A DNA stretch of 64,000 nt from Clavelina lepadiformis. Taxonomy: Eukaryota > Chordata > Ascidiacea > Aplousobranchia > Clavelinidae. The stretch covers positions 11,479,820 through 11,543,819 of the forward strand of contig NC_135248.1 in NCBI RefSeq assembly GCF_947623445.1, in the 5' to 3' direction. The notes under the pieces are model-generated. The model was not told where the DNA came from. It searched no databases and worked only from the letters and a program-made list of their open reading frames with translations. Made by a program: the position numbers and the translations under genes. This document shows positions 11,819 to 26,100 of this stretch, piece by piece (position 1 is the stretch's first letter; each line of letters starts with the position of its first letter).

Positions 11819-14433
11819 AACGACACATTGCAAGCATTTAGAATTTTTATGGTGCTTTAAAATAGTTTTCATCATTGTACTTTGTAAGAATTTTATTTTA
11901 TGACCGTTGAGGAAATTTTTTAATAAGTTTGAAGCCGATTTAAGTGAATTTTTTATAAAAATATAATATGCCAAGTGGTTTTTGTCTTGCAGTAATTTAA
12001 AACCTAACATACACAATACTTGAAATGTTGAAAAGAGAAAACCCCTAGTGCAAAATACTTGAAGAGACCGGTTTTAGTGTTTGTTTAATTCAATTTGTTT
12101 CTATCAATGAAAGATTAATTGTTTGACAAACCACTATTTATTTCTATAAGTCAATTATTGAAGTCAGTGGAAAATTGAATCATCTCAGCTTATGATTTTA
12201 TAGAAACTTGTTTACCAATTCATTCTACTTCATCAACATTTATCGAAATATATCTAAAAATTTTATATGCTTACGCACCATGACAGGCTGATTCTCCACT
12301 TATGGTGAACCGCAGTGATTTGGGGTATTTTATCTTTTCTTTGAAATAATATTGTATAATACACCGCGATAATGTATCTATTACCAGTTCTGCACAGCGG
12401 TTTTAGACACAAAACACATGCAATTAATTTTTCACCTTAAAATAGAGTTTCCAAAAGAGTCTCGAAATCTTACGGATAAATAGCGTTACAAGCCGATAAT
12501 TTACCACTTTGTTAGTGCGCATTAAAAGAAATGCCGGCGGTAAAACGACGTTCACCGTAAACATGAGTACATTTATAGCATCGCGTATAATTATATGATA
12601 AGCTGAAAATCTCTAAAATAAAAAAGGTTATTACGAATGGAAAAAAATTACGTAGAGTTGTTTAAAACATTATTTTTTTTTTATTCACATGCCTACATAT
12701 TAAGTTCGTTTAAAATAAATGCTTTATTGCTAAAATAAAACAACAATAATATACTTTTAATCGAAGCACAAAAGGAAAAAACACTCGGAGTGCGTTAAAA
12801 AAGGCAATATTTTGAACCTGTAAAGGAATTTTAGGCAATTTTTAGTAGAGTATGATCTTCACTCGACTTATAAATACGAAAGTTGTTGGTACTTTTTTCC
12901 TGGAAAAATTCCGAAAATGTTTTGCTTTTTCCAACTGCAACATAAGGTTCTAGTTGCTTTAATCAATTTCTAAATACGCCGGTCATGCCCCGAAGGATTG
13001 CGCTCATGATCGTGAACGTGAGTAGTAGAAACTAGCCATATCATAAACACAAAAAATGCCGCAATGGGAGAATAGTCGCAAATGAATCAGAACCTTTGGT
13101 CCTGTTTTTCCAGGCGCCTTCCAATAAAGCTTTCCATAAATACTACACATCATTTCTGGAAATATATCTATGTCGGAGTAGGCTTACTTGAGAAATATTG
13201 ATAAAGGTTGAAAAAAAGTTGAAACTTATATTGGGTATAATACGACCTTGCTAGGTGAATGATGTTTTTTCGTCATTATGTCATTATGTCTTTATGTCGT
13301 TTGAGTCAGACATATTAAACTTAATTACAGTGCACGGATGGCATGCGGTCATTCTTCAACTCAATTGCGGCCGGCGAAATAATTCTGTTTCCACGGTTTT
13401 ATCGGAAATGTTTAAGAACAAATTTAAGGCCAAATTTGGAGGTCTATACATGCTTTTTGCTGTTCTAAAAACGTGCTGCTTGTCACAAAAAGTTGATTTT
13501 GAAACTTGAGTCTATATTTGTTATTAACCATGTGCATTTACCGGGAAACTTTAATTACGTATAAGCTTGTTGTGCTTCGGAGGTTAATGCGGTGATGTCT
13601 GCGGACGTGATCACGCACAAATTGGCAAGAGTAAAAAAACAGAAAAACGCGTCTCATATTTGGTGAAGAATATATCGAATGAAGTAGGATTTTTGGTCCT
13701 GTTTCTTTTAGTGCGTTTCCATATATTACGCAGCTTTCCGAGATAACACATTAATAAAATACATGTTAACGGAGGTTTATTTTCAATGGATGACGCTAAG
13801 ACTTTTACCTTAAAAACTCTGTTTGTTTTTTTTAACTCGTAAACATTTGGAGCCACAAATATTGTGGCGCCTGATAGCGCATCACTTTGTTAAAGATTTC
13901 AATTCACTCTCGATATACAGTACAATTGCTTCTTAAATCTATGCAACGTTTGAAAATTAAAATTAAATTTAAAACAAAGTTTCAATCATTGTTTAATCGT
14001 ATAAACGAAGTGAACAATAGGTTACTCTGTTATGATTTAATACTTTAATATCGTTCATTATTTATTGCTTAGCAAAATGTTTATTTTGGGGACGTATTCG
14101 TTTATTTGGGGGATTTTCAAAAGGCATTTTTGCACTTTTTATATCTGAATTTCTACAAAATCAGTGACCATATATAGCGTGAAATGGAAGCCGCAAAAAC
14201 TTTTCAGGACCATTTTCTAATTATTTTTATTCTTTTTATTCAAACCTTCATTTAGAACCATGGTTCATTTGGAACCATGCAGTCCAAAAAAGTTAATCGG
14301 ACGTTATTCAACTGCTTCACCCTTTACACATCAGTGTACGTGTTACCGCGGGTAATTTAAGTTTCCTTTTTAACACATTGAGTAAAACAGTGTATTTACC
14401 TAAATATCTTCACAGGAACTGCTCGTTTTAAAT
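11819..14433. other. No gene seen
   Basis: AT-rich spacer. Short open frames have composition and phase that look random, and none shows a recognisable motif or a matching splice context. Confidence 0.4.
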
Positions 14434-14760
14434 CAGTGGTCTTCAACCTTTTCTGTGAAATCAACCCCTTTTCGGAGTTCTGGGTCAAAATCGCCCCTGT
14501 GATTATTTTTCTACGAATGTATTTGCTTCTTGCAATGTACAATATGCTTTGAAATTATCTTAAAAAAGAAAAAACATTTAGAAACAAAGAAAGTATGACC
14601 TTTTGCAATAATAGCGCGGTAAACAACAGGTACATAATTATAACATCACAACTTGGAAGACAATGGAAACAGCGTATTCCACCCCCTTAAAGACTAAAAT
14701 CACCCCCCAACTTCAGAAATTGTCACAATTGCCCCCTTAATGGACAATAGTGCTCCCTGG
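14434..14760. mobile_element. Fragment of a hAT-type MITE, left end only
   Basis: Begins with CAGTGGTCTTCAACCTTTT, a typical terminal sequence of animal hAT MITEs, and carries the CCCC-rich segments usual in them (CACCCCCTTAAAG, CACCCCCCAACTTC, GCCCCCTTAATGG at about 14679-14742). I could not find the matching right terminus or a target duplication, so the element is probably decayed or truncated. Confidence 0.4.
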
Positions 14761-17439
14761 TGGAGCGGTCACAAAGCGATTTGGTTTAAGCTTAAGGTGA
14801 GAGCTCGGTTGGTGGAAGGACAGGGTTTGGTTCAGCTACTTTCGTGTTAACAGACACAGCAAAGCCTCGACCACTTGTAGCCACAATAAACACTGCTGGT
14901 GATGTGAAGACAACAGACTTCTGTTCCGCTCACGACTGGCCAGGTTAAAGCGATTAAATTTATCATAAAAGTATGTTGTCAGCTTTTACAATCAGGCCAA
15001 CGTCGTGTTGATGTGAGCACAACCCAACAACAGCCCGTGGAGCGGCATTCATGTTCCCGGCTACAACTTATCACACAATTATCGGTTACTTCGCCTCGCG
15101 CTGTAAGCACTTGTTTTGCGACTTTAATTAACTTAGTCAAATTGTGTTGATAATATTTTAGTTGAATGTTTTTATTTCAAGCTGAAATGTTCTTGCCTTA
15201 AGGCCCATACGCACCTGTTTGAACCGGAGCGGCCGACAAGTCGATTAATAGAATCGCGCATATTTTCATCGCGTTCTTATGGAAATCAGCGACACAGATC
15301 TCAACCGAAACTTGATCATTCTCGATCGATTTCCAGATGAATCCCGGTGGTGGCCCAAAGAATAGAGTCAGCTCAGCCGGAGATTACTGGCGCATGAGTT
15401 TGTCGAAAGCTTTACGGCGGCTGTTTATTAACTTCTGGTGATATTTCCAGATTTTTAACGCTTGGTGGGGTTAGTAAGCGCGCTGCACTTTCTTCGAGAC
15501 GCCATCGCATCTGTAGGAAAGTGAGTGACCGCGCAACGCTCATGTGAACGCTTTAAAAACAAAACATGAAAATAAAATGTTAGAACATCTCTTTTATATC
15601 TCACACGAGTTTTTTAACGTGTTGTCAACAGTCTCAAATGGTTGACAGCTATAGCGATTTAGAGTGATCAAGATACATTTTCAAACCGTACTCTAATTTT
15701 GCTTTGTGTGGCAAACGATAGGCCTACTGGAACTGTACAGAAAACGTGAAAAATGATTCAGGTAGAATAATTTAATGCGCTAAAATGATTTTCCAAAATG
15801 GTTAAATACTCTTTTTTAAATGAACGGTTTTGAGACAGATGCTTGTGGTTATGCCTGGCGCTTTCGTTTGGTAACCAGAAATGCATTGGACTTTAATCAA
15901 ACCAAACTTCAGTAATTATTATCAGCTGAAATTTGCTGGAATTCTTTGCGCAAATTTGATGACAGTATTATTTTTTGTGCACTTTATTGTGAATATTTTC
16001 TACCGATTTATTATTATTTAGACTCGTTACTCATATCAAATTACTGTGCAAACATATAGTTTCAACTGTCATGCAACTCGTAGTAAACCTGGGGCCTTGC
16101 ATACCCACGTCATAAGTTTGAAACGTGCCTTCTTGAAATGAAATAAATTTTAAAACGATTTTTTTTGCGATTAGAAACGTTACGAAGATTTGGTGTACAG
16201 TTTCATCGCAAATTTTCAACAGCGGATGAGTCTCCTACGTCAATATTAAAAAAGGCACAAGATCAATGGGGTTAAGTGGCGTGAATCGGAAGTTGGAAAA
16301 TATTCCGAAATATACTTCTCCACTCAGTAATTTATTTTCCTACTCCCTTAAATTTGCTTGACGGTTATTCACTTGTTAATTTTCCCATTGTAAAAGTGCT
16401 TGCCTGATGTTTAGTTATATTACTGAGTTACGTGGTTTTGTCACGAAATTTCACGTTTTCTAATTCGTTGTATAATAACCATGCTGACAGGCGTATAATA
16501 GTTCAGCATTGCACTATTGTTTTTAGATGTAGGCTAATTTTGGATGCTGTACATATTTAAATGTATCCCACCTACAATGAGTGACTTTGTGTAGTATCAA
16601 TGTTTTACCAATGTGCCACTTGTGACCTTTTTTTATCGTTTTTAGTAAGTTTTAGATACACCCACACGTTTTATTCTATTCCCTACACCTCCCCCGAAGG
16701 CATATTACGCTGCCCGCGATTTCTTGCCTCCCCCATTAACTAATTATGATGGATTACACGGTAATTTGGTGAACAAGTGTTGACTTTTTATTCTACGTTT
16801 TGATTTTCTGAAGGACGGTCGTTTTTAATGACTATGATAAGTTGACATTTGCTTTTATTCTACACATACTCCAGTTTACAGAGTGAATGTTATTAAAAAG
16901 TTTGAAGTGCAAATATTGGCAAGACTAGACTAGATTAGATGACTAGCCGTTAAAGCGTGATATGCTGAACTTATATGAGTTTAGGGTGACAATTGTAAAA
17001 TTCTGACTTTAGATTCGAAATTAGAATACCAAAGTTAGTCAAAATCAGATCCATTTGTTTTAGATTTAAACTTTTTTTCCAGTGACAATCAGCACAAAAA
17101 GTTCACGCTATTTGACTGATGCTCAATGCCTGACTATAGCATTTAGGAAGAATCTCCATGAAGTTTGACAATTTTGTTGGTAACAGTGACGACTTAAGCT
17201 GTGCATAGAAGTACACTGTAGCTTAAACTTCTATGCTGTGACATTTTGGCAGCAAAACTTCCATCAATTGAAATTTGTTAGGTATTTAACTTTAATTATT
17301 CTGACTTGATCCTTAATTTAACTTTTAACAGAGGTATAACATTGCCGGTTAATTCTGGTTCGAAGCATTTCACAAATGTACAGCAACCTCCAATATCCTT
17401 CATAAAATTACGGTTCGAATGGACAAAATACAGCTTTGT
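14761..17439. other. No gene seen
   Basis: Spacer before the 3' end of the SLC22-like gene. TTAAGGCCCATACGCACC near 15198 resembles a TTAA-flanked element terminus (a similar TTAAGGCCCATATTTG occurs near 45599), but no second end was found. A perfect 10-bp hairpin lies at 17203-17236. Confidence 0.4.
17203..17236. other. Short perfect hairpin
   Basis: GCATAGAAGT (17203-17212) is followed after 14 nt by its exact complement ACTTCTATGC (17227-17236). The stem is too short for a microRNA precursor; it may be a MITE relic. Confidence 0.4.
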
Positions 17440-17775
17440 TTTATTACAAATGAATAATAATGTATCACGCTAATTTTACTATATTACAGTATACACTTAA
17501 GTAGTGATCACTAAAAGATCTGCCAATCCTGCATACAAGTATAGACTACTGCTTGTTGCTGTAGCCGTAACTTTGTTGATGTTAGCTGTATAAATAAATT
17601 GCAACATCTTGCACACACCTTAGAGTTTAAATGGCACCCAGCGAACTAATTTAAAAATATATTAAAAAACTTTCGCAATACTCAATGTGTGTGCTCTATT
17701 TTACAGGCTATAAAATAATGTCTTTCATGCTCAAGCTTAAAGTTGTTATCATAGTTCTAATCACGTCTCCACTTT

Positions 17776-20700
17776 TTACTCAGAAAGCCAGCTTTTCTTC
17801 TGGTCTTTTTCGTCAGCATTAGGGAATATATTTCCACTTGGAAAATACAAGTAAGGCAAATGTAGGTTATATATTGACTAGAACCCTTGCTTTAATCTGA
17901 AATAACACTGAACGGTAAGCAACTGCTTCCACTTACCTAACTTTTGGCAAGCAGAAAATTTTCGCCGTTACTGTTCCTTGCAAATGGTCTTTGAATTTCT
18001 TCTCCGCTTCATCAAAAGTGGTCGGAAGTTCCTGTCCTTTTGTTTCACGAAAGGTTAGCGAAATTATTGCCGCCAACAGGGACGTGATTCCAAAAATTGT
18101 CTATAATAAAGTAATTCAAACATGTCGTAAAATTTACACGTTCGTGAAACAAGAAAATGATGTTTTTGTCATTCGAATTAACACACCGGACTTAGCCAAG
18201 GTATCTCGTAATTTGTTTGAGCTGTGAAAGGGGAGAAAAGACTTCCAATTCTGGCCGCCATCATCGACAAACCAAAGGCTGTGCTTCGTCCGACAGTGGC
18301 GAACATTTCGACTGTGTGCTGATACAACACCCCGAATGCCAAGCTTGCACCAAACTTTCCAATCATTGCCAATGCAGTGGCGAAGCTTTGGACAGCTAAG
18401 CAACATTAAAGATAAAAGATCTTCTTGAACCAGCACGACAAACCTTTGCCCAAAACCGTTAAAGCATCGCCTAATTAATTAAGAAATTTTAATCAATAAT
18501 TAGGCTTATATATTACCGATTATGTGGCTGCCAAACTGTAGTGCTACTGTCGAAGCAAGACAAGTTACACTAGCGATGAACAAGGAGTATCCCTTGGTTC
18601 TGGTGAACCCAATAAATGAAATAACTGGAATTGCAACAGTGTCAGCCAGCAATTCCATTAATCCTCCAATTGCGTTGTTAATGAAAATGTTTCCAACTAG
18701 TGAACCGGTGTTGAGAATCAATCCATAATAAACCATGCTGCATAATATAATATGTAAAAGTTATTATTTCAAATGGAAACATGTTCATAACGTGAATTAA
18801 AATAATGCAGTAAGCACAAAATTTTAGGCAAAAGCTTGTGTACCTTGTGATTGCCCAAACAAACATATCGGCCACGATAAAGAATCGAGTGTAAGGACGA
18901 GAAAATGTTTCTCTCAAAGAATTAATGTTTTTGGTTTTTGCGTTTTTGTTACTTCCAGCAGGTTCGAAGTTTTTCTCTGCTTTGCGCCAAATATCAGCGG
19001 AAAGCTCAGTGCCATTGCGTTTGGCCATAGTGACGCAGATTTTCTTCGCTTCGGCCAGTCTACCTTTGGTGCATAACCACCTGCAGCACGATGTAAAATC
19101 AAAATCAAAGATCAAAGGCTTCGTTTGATTATTACAAAAGTGTTATATAGTGTATTTAATTACGTATTACATCAAGTTAAAAAATCAATAGTTTGCATGG
19201 TGCTTAGACAACTTTAATAATTTATACAATAAATTTACTTTACAAGTTGTTTATAAAACGTTCTAATTTTATATTGCGCTTCACTAGAAATATACAAGCC
19301 TTGAAGAAAAATTAAATCATGCAGATACGAGTCACTTAACCACGACGTACCTCGGAGACTCCGGCATAAGCCAGGCCAATGGCACCAAGGGCAGAATTGA
19401 CACGGAAATCGCAATCTCCAGGCTTCTCCAGTCTCTCCATGCGTACGCCAACAAGCTCAGAATCATGCATCCTGCTCCAAATATTGCGTTGAATCCAAGT
19501 CCGATGGCTATCCTCCAATTTTTCTTGGTTATTTCAGCAACTGCAAAACAAGACCTTATTGATTCTGTTAGTCATTAGGTGTCATATAGCTACCAGTTTT
19601 CATATGCTGAGCGCCCATCTAAAAGCGTATACAACAAAAAGCGTTTTTGAAAAATTGTTTCGCATTTTGTGAATAACATAGTTTAGATAAGGAAAAGAAA
19701 TATATTACGGTTGTAAATTATCATAAGTTTAGTTGCCTACTGTACAAATCTTACCGAAAGAAAACGCGGCGACTATGGACACAAAATCAAAGAAGGCTGT
19801 AAGGAAACGGAAAACGCTGTAGAAGTAAACGTTGGGCGAATAAGCTGTGCAGAAGGCGGATATGAATATAAAAATGGGAGCCACACGAAACACTTTAATT
19901 CTTCCATACCTGAAAATACAGAAAGGTGAAATTGTTTGGTTGTTGTCGTTAAGACGTGCATATGGGACTTGTTAAACAGCCAATGTATTTCAACTTTTCG
20001 CGCTTGAAGACAGGAAAAAGCCGAAAATTAAATTATTTGAGCACCGGTAGTTTAGTAATTGAATTAACTAACTGTTACCGGTTGAACAAGCTCTCAAAGC
20101 TGTTTGTACATGCAAGTACAACAAACATGCCAGCAGCACTACTGAATCTTCAGACCAAACAAGCAAATAATTTTGAATTCTTTTAAAATTATTTCGCTGT
20201 ACTGCGACAAACTTGCAGCACCCCGCTAGAGGGTCACTAACGAATTGAATGGATGTCACACAATGTTAATTCATCAACAAACATGTTTTTTTTATAGAGT
20301 TTCGAAGTTTTCACTGTAACTAACAGCATGGCAGCATCATATCTCACAAAACACGTTTGTACGTCAGTCTCAATCAAAACCTTTTTTCAGAATTTATTTT
20401 CTTTCGGTTTCGTAACCCATGGAAGGAACTGAAGCCACCAAATTTTTTTTTGCAACGTCAACGCGGTCCGATGGTTGAAAACCACTGACCGTGCAATTAT
20501 TGACCACAAGAAATGTACCTGTCAGAAAGAATACCTCCGACTATTGATCCGCAAAATAATCCAAGGTAAAATGCAAAGCTGGAAACGGCGTTGGCGATGC
20601 CATTTGTGCAAACAAGGTCCCACTGTGTAGAAATAACATTTATTATATATATATATTTATATTTATATATTATATTATATTATACAGTATTATATTTACC

Positions 20701-23101
20701 ATATATCCTGTAAGATAATAATTACGTCTCTATTTAACTTAGCAACAAACAGCTTTGATTATACAACCTGCTGTAACATTGGTATTTTAACCTGTTTTTA
20801 AACCAAAAAAATTAAAGATATCACATCACAGGAATTCATGAAAATTCAGGGGTTCGTGCAGGATAGCTCCGCTCGGGAAACGTCTTCAACTCAAAACCAG
20901 CTAAACCTGACAAACAGAGCAACCCACCCAGGACAATCAGCTGCAAGCGACAAGGGGTGCGCTTTATTTTAGGTCCAAATAACAAGCACCGTAAACAAAA
21001 AGTAGATTTTGCAGCTAAGTACCAGAACTTCAGCTGAACGTCGAGGGCACGACTCTGTGCAAGATAGTCAAGCGCTGTGCCCACAAACATCAGGCCGTTG
21101 TTATCCTCCACCTAGAGACCCACTATAACTCCGCAGAGAAGCTAGTTCTTTGTAACTTTTCGCTAACTGGGTTCACATTAAACAGTGACATAGCTTCGCC
21201 ACATTTGCCAATGAGACACAAACAATGTCTATTGTCAGTAACAACCATGCAGTAGCATCAACGTCTGTAAGCCACCACTTTTGTCGCCGCTCGTCTTCAA
21301 TTTCCCTAATCAGCAGCAGTATATGTTGGTAACTTCAACTACCAACCACCTTGATTGGAGATACAACCACTTCAGCAGCGACGGTGAATGTCTGATTTCC
21401 TGGGTATACCTGTAACAACCTGGGTCTTCGTTTTCGCGCAAACTACAAAGTAACTTTCTTCAACGGACGCTGGAGAACAGAAACAATGAATGAATTAACT
21501 GAATTGAATTAACTGAATTACTGAATTAACATTCAAGAGCGATAAAGCTGACAGCAAACTACCAAACTGATGTGTGCTTCAAAAGTGTCTGCGGTACCAG
21601 CATCTAAATTCACTTGTCACTGCTTGTGAACTCATGATATCAGTTCCGACCATACCAGTTAAGCGGTAAAACTTCAGAAAGCCCGATTGGAAGTGCTTAA
21701 GCTTTACAATTCCGCATCATGCTTATCATCACCTGATTTTCTAAACCAGGTCCAGGCTTACAAAACATTTTGGCGAAAACCCATTTGACGAATCGCTGTA
21801 ACTACTCGCCGACATCAAGTCTGTTGGGCTTCGCCGCGAAGGTGCCACACTTTCTTTTCCTCTTGGAGAAAGGGAGCCACTCCATCGGCTCAAAGAAAGC
21901 TTTTTGTCTCAGCAAATAAGCATGCGCGGAGACTACAATCAAGACAATACGTGAACGAAGTCGGACTTTTCCGCTCAACTCTGTACGAAAGGAGTTCGAG
22001 TGGCAAACTCTGTTACCTGTAAGTGTGGCGAGGGAGAAACCCATGCTATATCCGACTGTTCAAAATCAATATACCATGCTCTCCTAGAAATATCTTTCTA
22101 TTTATCATGCTCTCCATGTTTGCACGATTTTTATGAGAGCGCTACCAAGCAGCTGCTCGAAGCATGCCCAAGATTTCAGTCTTATTGTCCGACTGACATC
22201 TTGGTCATGCCAAGAAGAACCGAAAGAATTTGAAGCCTTTCTCCATCACGAATTAATAAGGTAATGGCATGACGTAATTGTCCATTATTTTTTCGAAATA
22301 ATTGCATGTTCTAAATGTCGTTTTATCACTATAGTTGAAAAGGTGAATAATTTTATGTCACTTAAAGAAAGGCTTTGGCTTTCTTGCTCTGTAACGTATA
22401 CCACTTGACAAGTAGTTTATAGTTGTGCAGAAAAAAGCAAAAAGGGTATAAAATAACAAATATTGACACAAGCATTATACCTCAGTTACAATCGTTGAGT
22501 CAAAGATGCTCCGATCATAAACGTAGCCATCAGTGCATTCCACAACGCTCACGCCAGTCGAATTAACGAGCTGACTAATGCAAGTTGAATTGAGATTGTT
22601 TGCGCATAAACCAACATCTTCGAAAAGATTCCTTTTGCAGCGATCGTAATCCTTTCAACAAACACAACGCTATTAGACAACCTACTTTTTATGAAATGAG
22701 CCTTAAGTTTAAGCAAACCTCTGCTTTTGGGTTCCAAGGAATGAAAAGCTCTTTTATAAAATCTTCGGTGAGATTCGGAAATGAACTCTTGTTATCGAAT
22801 GGATCAATATAACAACGACTGTACGGAGTGTTACCTGCAAAACGTCACCCCAAATAAGATTGAACTAATTTTAAGTTAACTGCAAATTGAAAAAGAAAAC
22901 TCGACCAAGATTTACAACGTTGAACAAAGAATTTCTACAAAGTGATGCACAACGTACAATGGTGGAAAACATACCAAGAAAAACAGCTCCGGTAAGAAGA
23001 AACGATCCAACAACCATCCCGTAATAAGGGATTGCAATTAGAAGAACTACATATTTTCCATTGCCAAATATGTCTTCGACGACGTCATCAAAGGAAAACA
23101 T
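17776..23101 (-). CDS. SLC22-family organic ion transporter (OCT/OAT/OCTN-like)
   Basis: Eleven exons on the minus strand: 22975-23101, 22719-22834, 22481-22651, 20519-20622, 19755-19909, 19351-19540, 18844-19080, 18517-18737, 18187-18395, 17937-18100, 17776-17836. All phases join, giving 584 aa (SLC22 proteins are about 550). The start MFSFDDVVEDIFGNGKYV is the family N-terminus before TM1. Residues 43-140 are the large glycosylatable, cysteine-rich loop and end YDRSIFDSTIVTEWDLVC. DRYGR (about 172-176) is the MFS loop 2-3 signature, PESPRW (about 284-289) precedes the central cytosolic loop, and ETKGQELP (529-536) follows TM12. The protein should sit in the plasma membrane and move small organic cations, anions or zwitterions; substrate class cannot be read from sequence. 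The third intron (20623-22480) is 1.86 kb, much longer than the others, and carries a LINE remnant. Confidence 0.88.
20473..20487 (-). mobile_element. Terminal sequence of a hAT-type MITE in an SLC22 intron
   Basis: GGTTGAAAACCACTG is the complement of CAGTGGTTTTCAACC, a common hAT MITE terminus. The other end in the fourth intron was not identified, so only this terminus is reported. Confidence 0.3.
20645..20695. repeat. TA-rich microsatellite
   Basis: Run of TATATA and TTATAT units in the third intron of the SLC22-like gene. Confidence 0.7.
21050..22240 (+). mobile_element. Degenerate non-LTR retrotransposon (3' part of the RT ORF)
   Basis: Plus-strand frames give, near 21110-21165, PPRDPL then LRREASSL, like the LDLRREK segment after the reverse transcriptase core of Jockey-type LINEs. 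Near 21990-22080 comes VANSVTCKCGEGETHAISDC, which fits the C-terminal CxC...H...C zinc motif of such ORFs. Stops and frame changes break the reading. The insert lies in the third intron of the SLC22-like gene in antisense orientation and explains that intron's length. Class is inferred from motifs only. Confidence 0.5.
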
Positions 23102-26100
23102 GACCTGGTGTGACGTTAAAACGTAAACGGCTTGACTTGTCGCTTTTGTAGTCAGTTAACAGAATTTTCAAATTCCAAAACTCACCAAGATTGTGAAACT
23201 ACTCAACGTTTCGATACCAATGAATAGTTTAAGTTAAACAATAGTTAATAAGTTAATAGTTAATAGTAATAGTTAATAGTTAAACAAAATGACAAATGAA
23301 GTGTGTTATTGGTAAAACTCAAGTGCATTGTGCAGTGGCTTCGACTTATTGGCTATGGCGTGGTTGAGCATGGGCAGTTATGACTATTTGCAAAACGAGA
23401 TTTAGCTCGGTCATAAAACCTTACACAGGAAACGGAGTACGTTAAATTATCTGGATCAACATATAAGCTAATATGCTGATCAATGTTCGCTGCATAATTG
23501 TCGTCATTATCGCTTTTTAGGATAATTATTAATTTCCGGGGCAAAGCATTCAAAAGAAAGAAAAATGAGGGAAATTATAGTTGCTTGAATAACGAACTAC
23601 GTTATCAAAGTGAAAAGATAAAAAAGTTACCAATATTAAAAAATGGTGACGTAAGCGTTCGTATAGATCAAGGGCACCGCATTCTGGTTATAGAAAAATT
23701 ATGGTGTTTACGATTAATAAGGAAACGAACCGTATGGGAGAGTGGTCACATTTTGAACACTGTTTTAACGTGTGGATTACAAGCACCGTAGCACTGAATC
23801 TTAAATCTGAACAACAAAGTTATACCAACAGAGAGTTAGCCAACAGAATGGTAACAACTATCCTAAGAGCTAGCAGGCAATTCATTGATGATAACTGTTG
23901 TAGTTTTATATTAGCGATGGTGTACCGGAAATCGAGGTTAAAATTTATTTCATCGAAGATTCATCAGTTATAGTTATATTTTAATTTTAGATTATAAACT
24001 ATCTTCATCGTTCAAATTTCTTATTGGTGCAAATTAAAGAACTGTAAACTTTGTATACCTACTTATTTCACAAACAAAATCACAACTTTAAAGTAATTAT
24101 CTTGCACTTTTCTGCTTTTCATACTACTGTACCAGTGCTGCTCTGAAAGAAGACAACAAAGTTTTAAAGACGAAGTAAATGCAGACTCAGCACTTCTAAC
24201 GCAAATATCAGAGTGGGGAATGAGAGAGCAAAGTTTGCCAACAAATACACGTAAAAGTTAATTGTACCGGGACCAATATTGACCTAAGCTTTGCACATAG
24301 TGCAAAGTTGCTGTCTAGACGTGTTAAATTCAGGACCGACTTCCTGTCTACACCGGATAAATAACAAATTCGATTTTTGTGTTTCGCGCACAATAAGTGA
24401 AGTTCAAATCATCGCGATAGCTATATAGGACTTGTTACAAGAATCAATCTTCGATCTCCATGCTATAATAATGAAACCTCTTTGACCAATCTGCTATACA
24501 TAATATTGGACGTCAGTGATATCGATGTTGTCAGACCATGTACTGAAGCTGTCGTCATCAATAGGTAAAGTTTGAACGCGACGTGTCGCGGAAGGAATCC
24601 TCAGGGTAACAGCAAACCACAGCGGTAGTTTTCAATTACTTTTCGTAGCGGTCTCTGCAAAAGAGCTTCATCGGTTACATTAAATATTCATGCTCGCTGA
24701 TTGCTTGCATGCTCAGAAAAAGCAGTCGCTCTGATAGGAATCAATTTTCGTCTGAATATAACTTATTTAAAATCGATACGTTGTTAACTTATCTGATACA
24801 TTGTAATAGCAATCTTAGCGGTTATACTTTAAAGAATGGCTTGCGGTCGTTGGCAATTACAGCACTTTGGGCAAACTATAATGTTGATGATAATAACTTC
24901 TGAAAAAATCGTGGTTTTCAAACGTTTTTAGCAATGAACTTTTATCAAAACTTAAGAGTGACTGGTTTTATCTGACAACTACTCAAGTTATTGAAAAACA
25001 TTCTGCTGCTGGAACAAATGAAATAGCCGATTTCAGATTAGAATTGCACTTTGAAATGTGTTGTATGACTATCACATTTTTACAGCCGAAATTTTGGTTG
25101 TTTCTATGAAGCTGTAGCAGGAAGCTTTTAAATCTATTTTCTTTTATTTTCAGCTTTTTCAACTGGCTTTAAATGAAGCAACGACGCTCCAAAAATGCTT
25201 TATTTATGTAATGGAAATTAAACATGAAAGTCACAATGCTCTTAGATTGCAATAAACTCGTTCACTCATGAGCAAGAGTAACCTGTCATTACACAAGTTG
25301 AAAATCCATTAAACCCAAACTGTTGCTAATAGGTTTGTATCTAAGCCACGACAGCGTTCTTGTGTGTTGATCATTTATGTTGAATCTGATTGCTAATAAA
25401 TGTGACGACAAGCAGACTAAAATATAGTTACACCGGTTCAAATTCGAGGAAGAAAACAAAATTTTTTACAGTCGGCATTCCATTGTGTACAGGTTATGGC
25501 TAAGCAATTTGTGAACCACCTATTGTGCTGTTTGTTTCACAAAGTCGTTGACAAATCTAGTTAGCATCAAGTTACGTCAGTAGATTTTTGTCGATAGTTA
25601 ATTATAACCAGAAAAACGTTTGAGGTACGTCTGGGTACGTTATTAGGCCTATAAACAAAAGTCTTTCCAACTCGCATAAGCAAAAGAAAAAAACATAATT
25701 CTCAATGTGCCCCGGTATATAACGACTGTGGAGATGGCGTTATTGTTAGCATAAATAGGTCAGTTTATTTCATTATAAATGGCTTTAAGTTAACAGTTAT
25801 GAACAGTATAGTAGTAAAGAATGGTTAGTGAATACAAGACGTGGACATGTGACGATTTTACGATTATACCGCGAAGATAATAAGACCGGATCGATAATAC
25901 AAGCTATTTGAGTATTTATGACTAGCTGAAGGAGATTTAATGTTTCTTAAATATTTCATGGATCAAGAAAAAAGGAAAACCTTTGAAATTATCGACGCAG
26001 TGGATGATTATTATTCGCAAAAGATGACACTGACACGTTGATTTGGTGTCACGAATGTATATTTTGCGATTGGGGCTTTTGTAAAGAAAATGTTTATAAA

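Noticed and set aside
17203..17236. microRNA precursor at the perfect hairpin
   Set aside because: The paired stem is only about 10-12 bp, far short of a pre-miRNA.
18178..19128. Plus-strand open frames over the SLC22-like exons
   Set aside because: Shadows of minus-strand exons that encode clear SLC22 sequence.
20645..20695. TA-rich run as a possible replication or matrix-attachment site
   Set aside because: A simple TA microsatellite in an intron; nothing else supports such a role.
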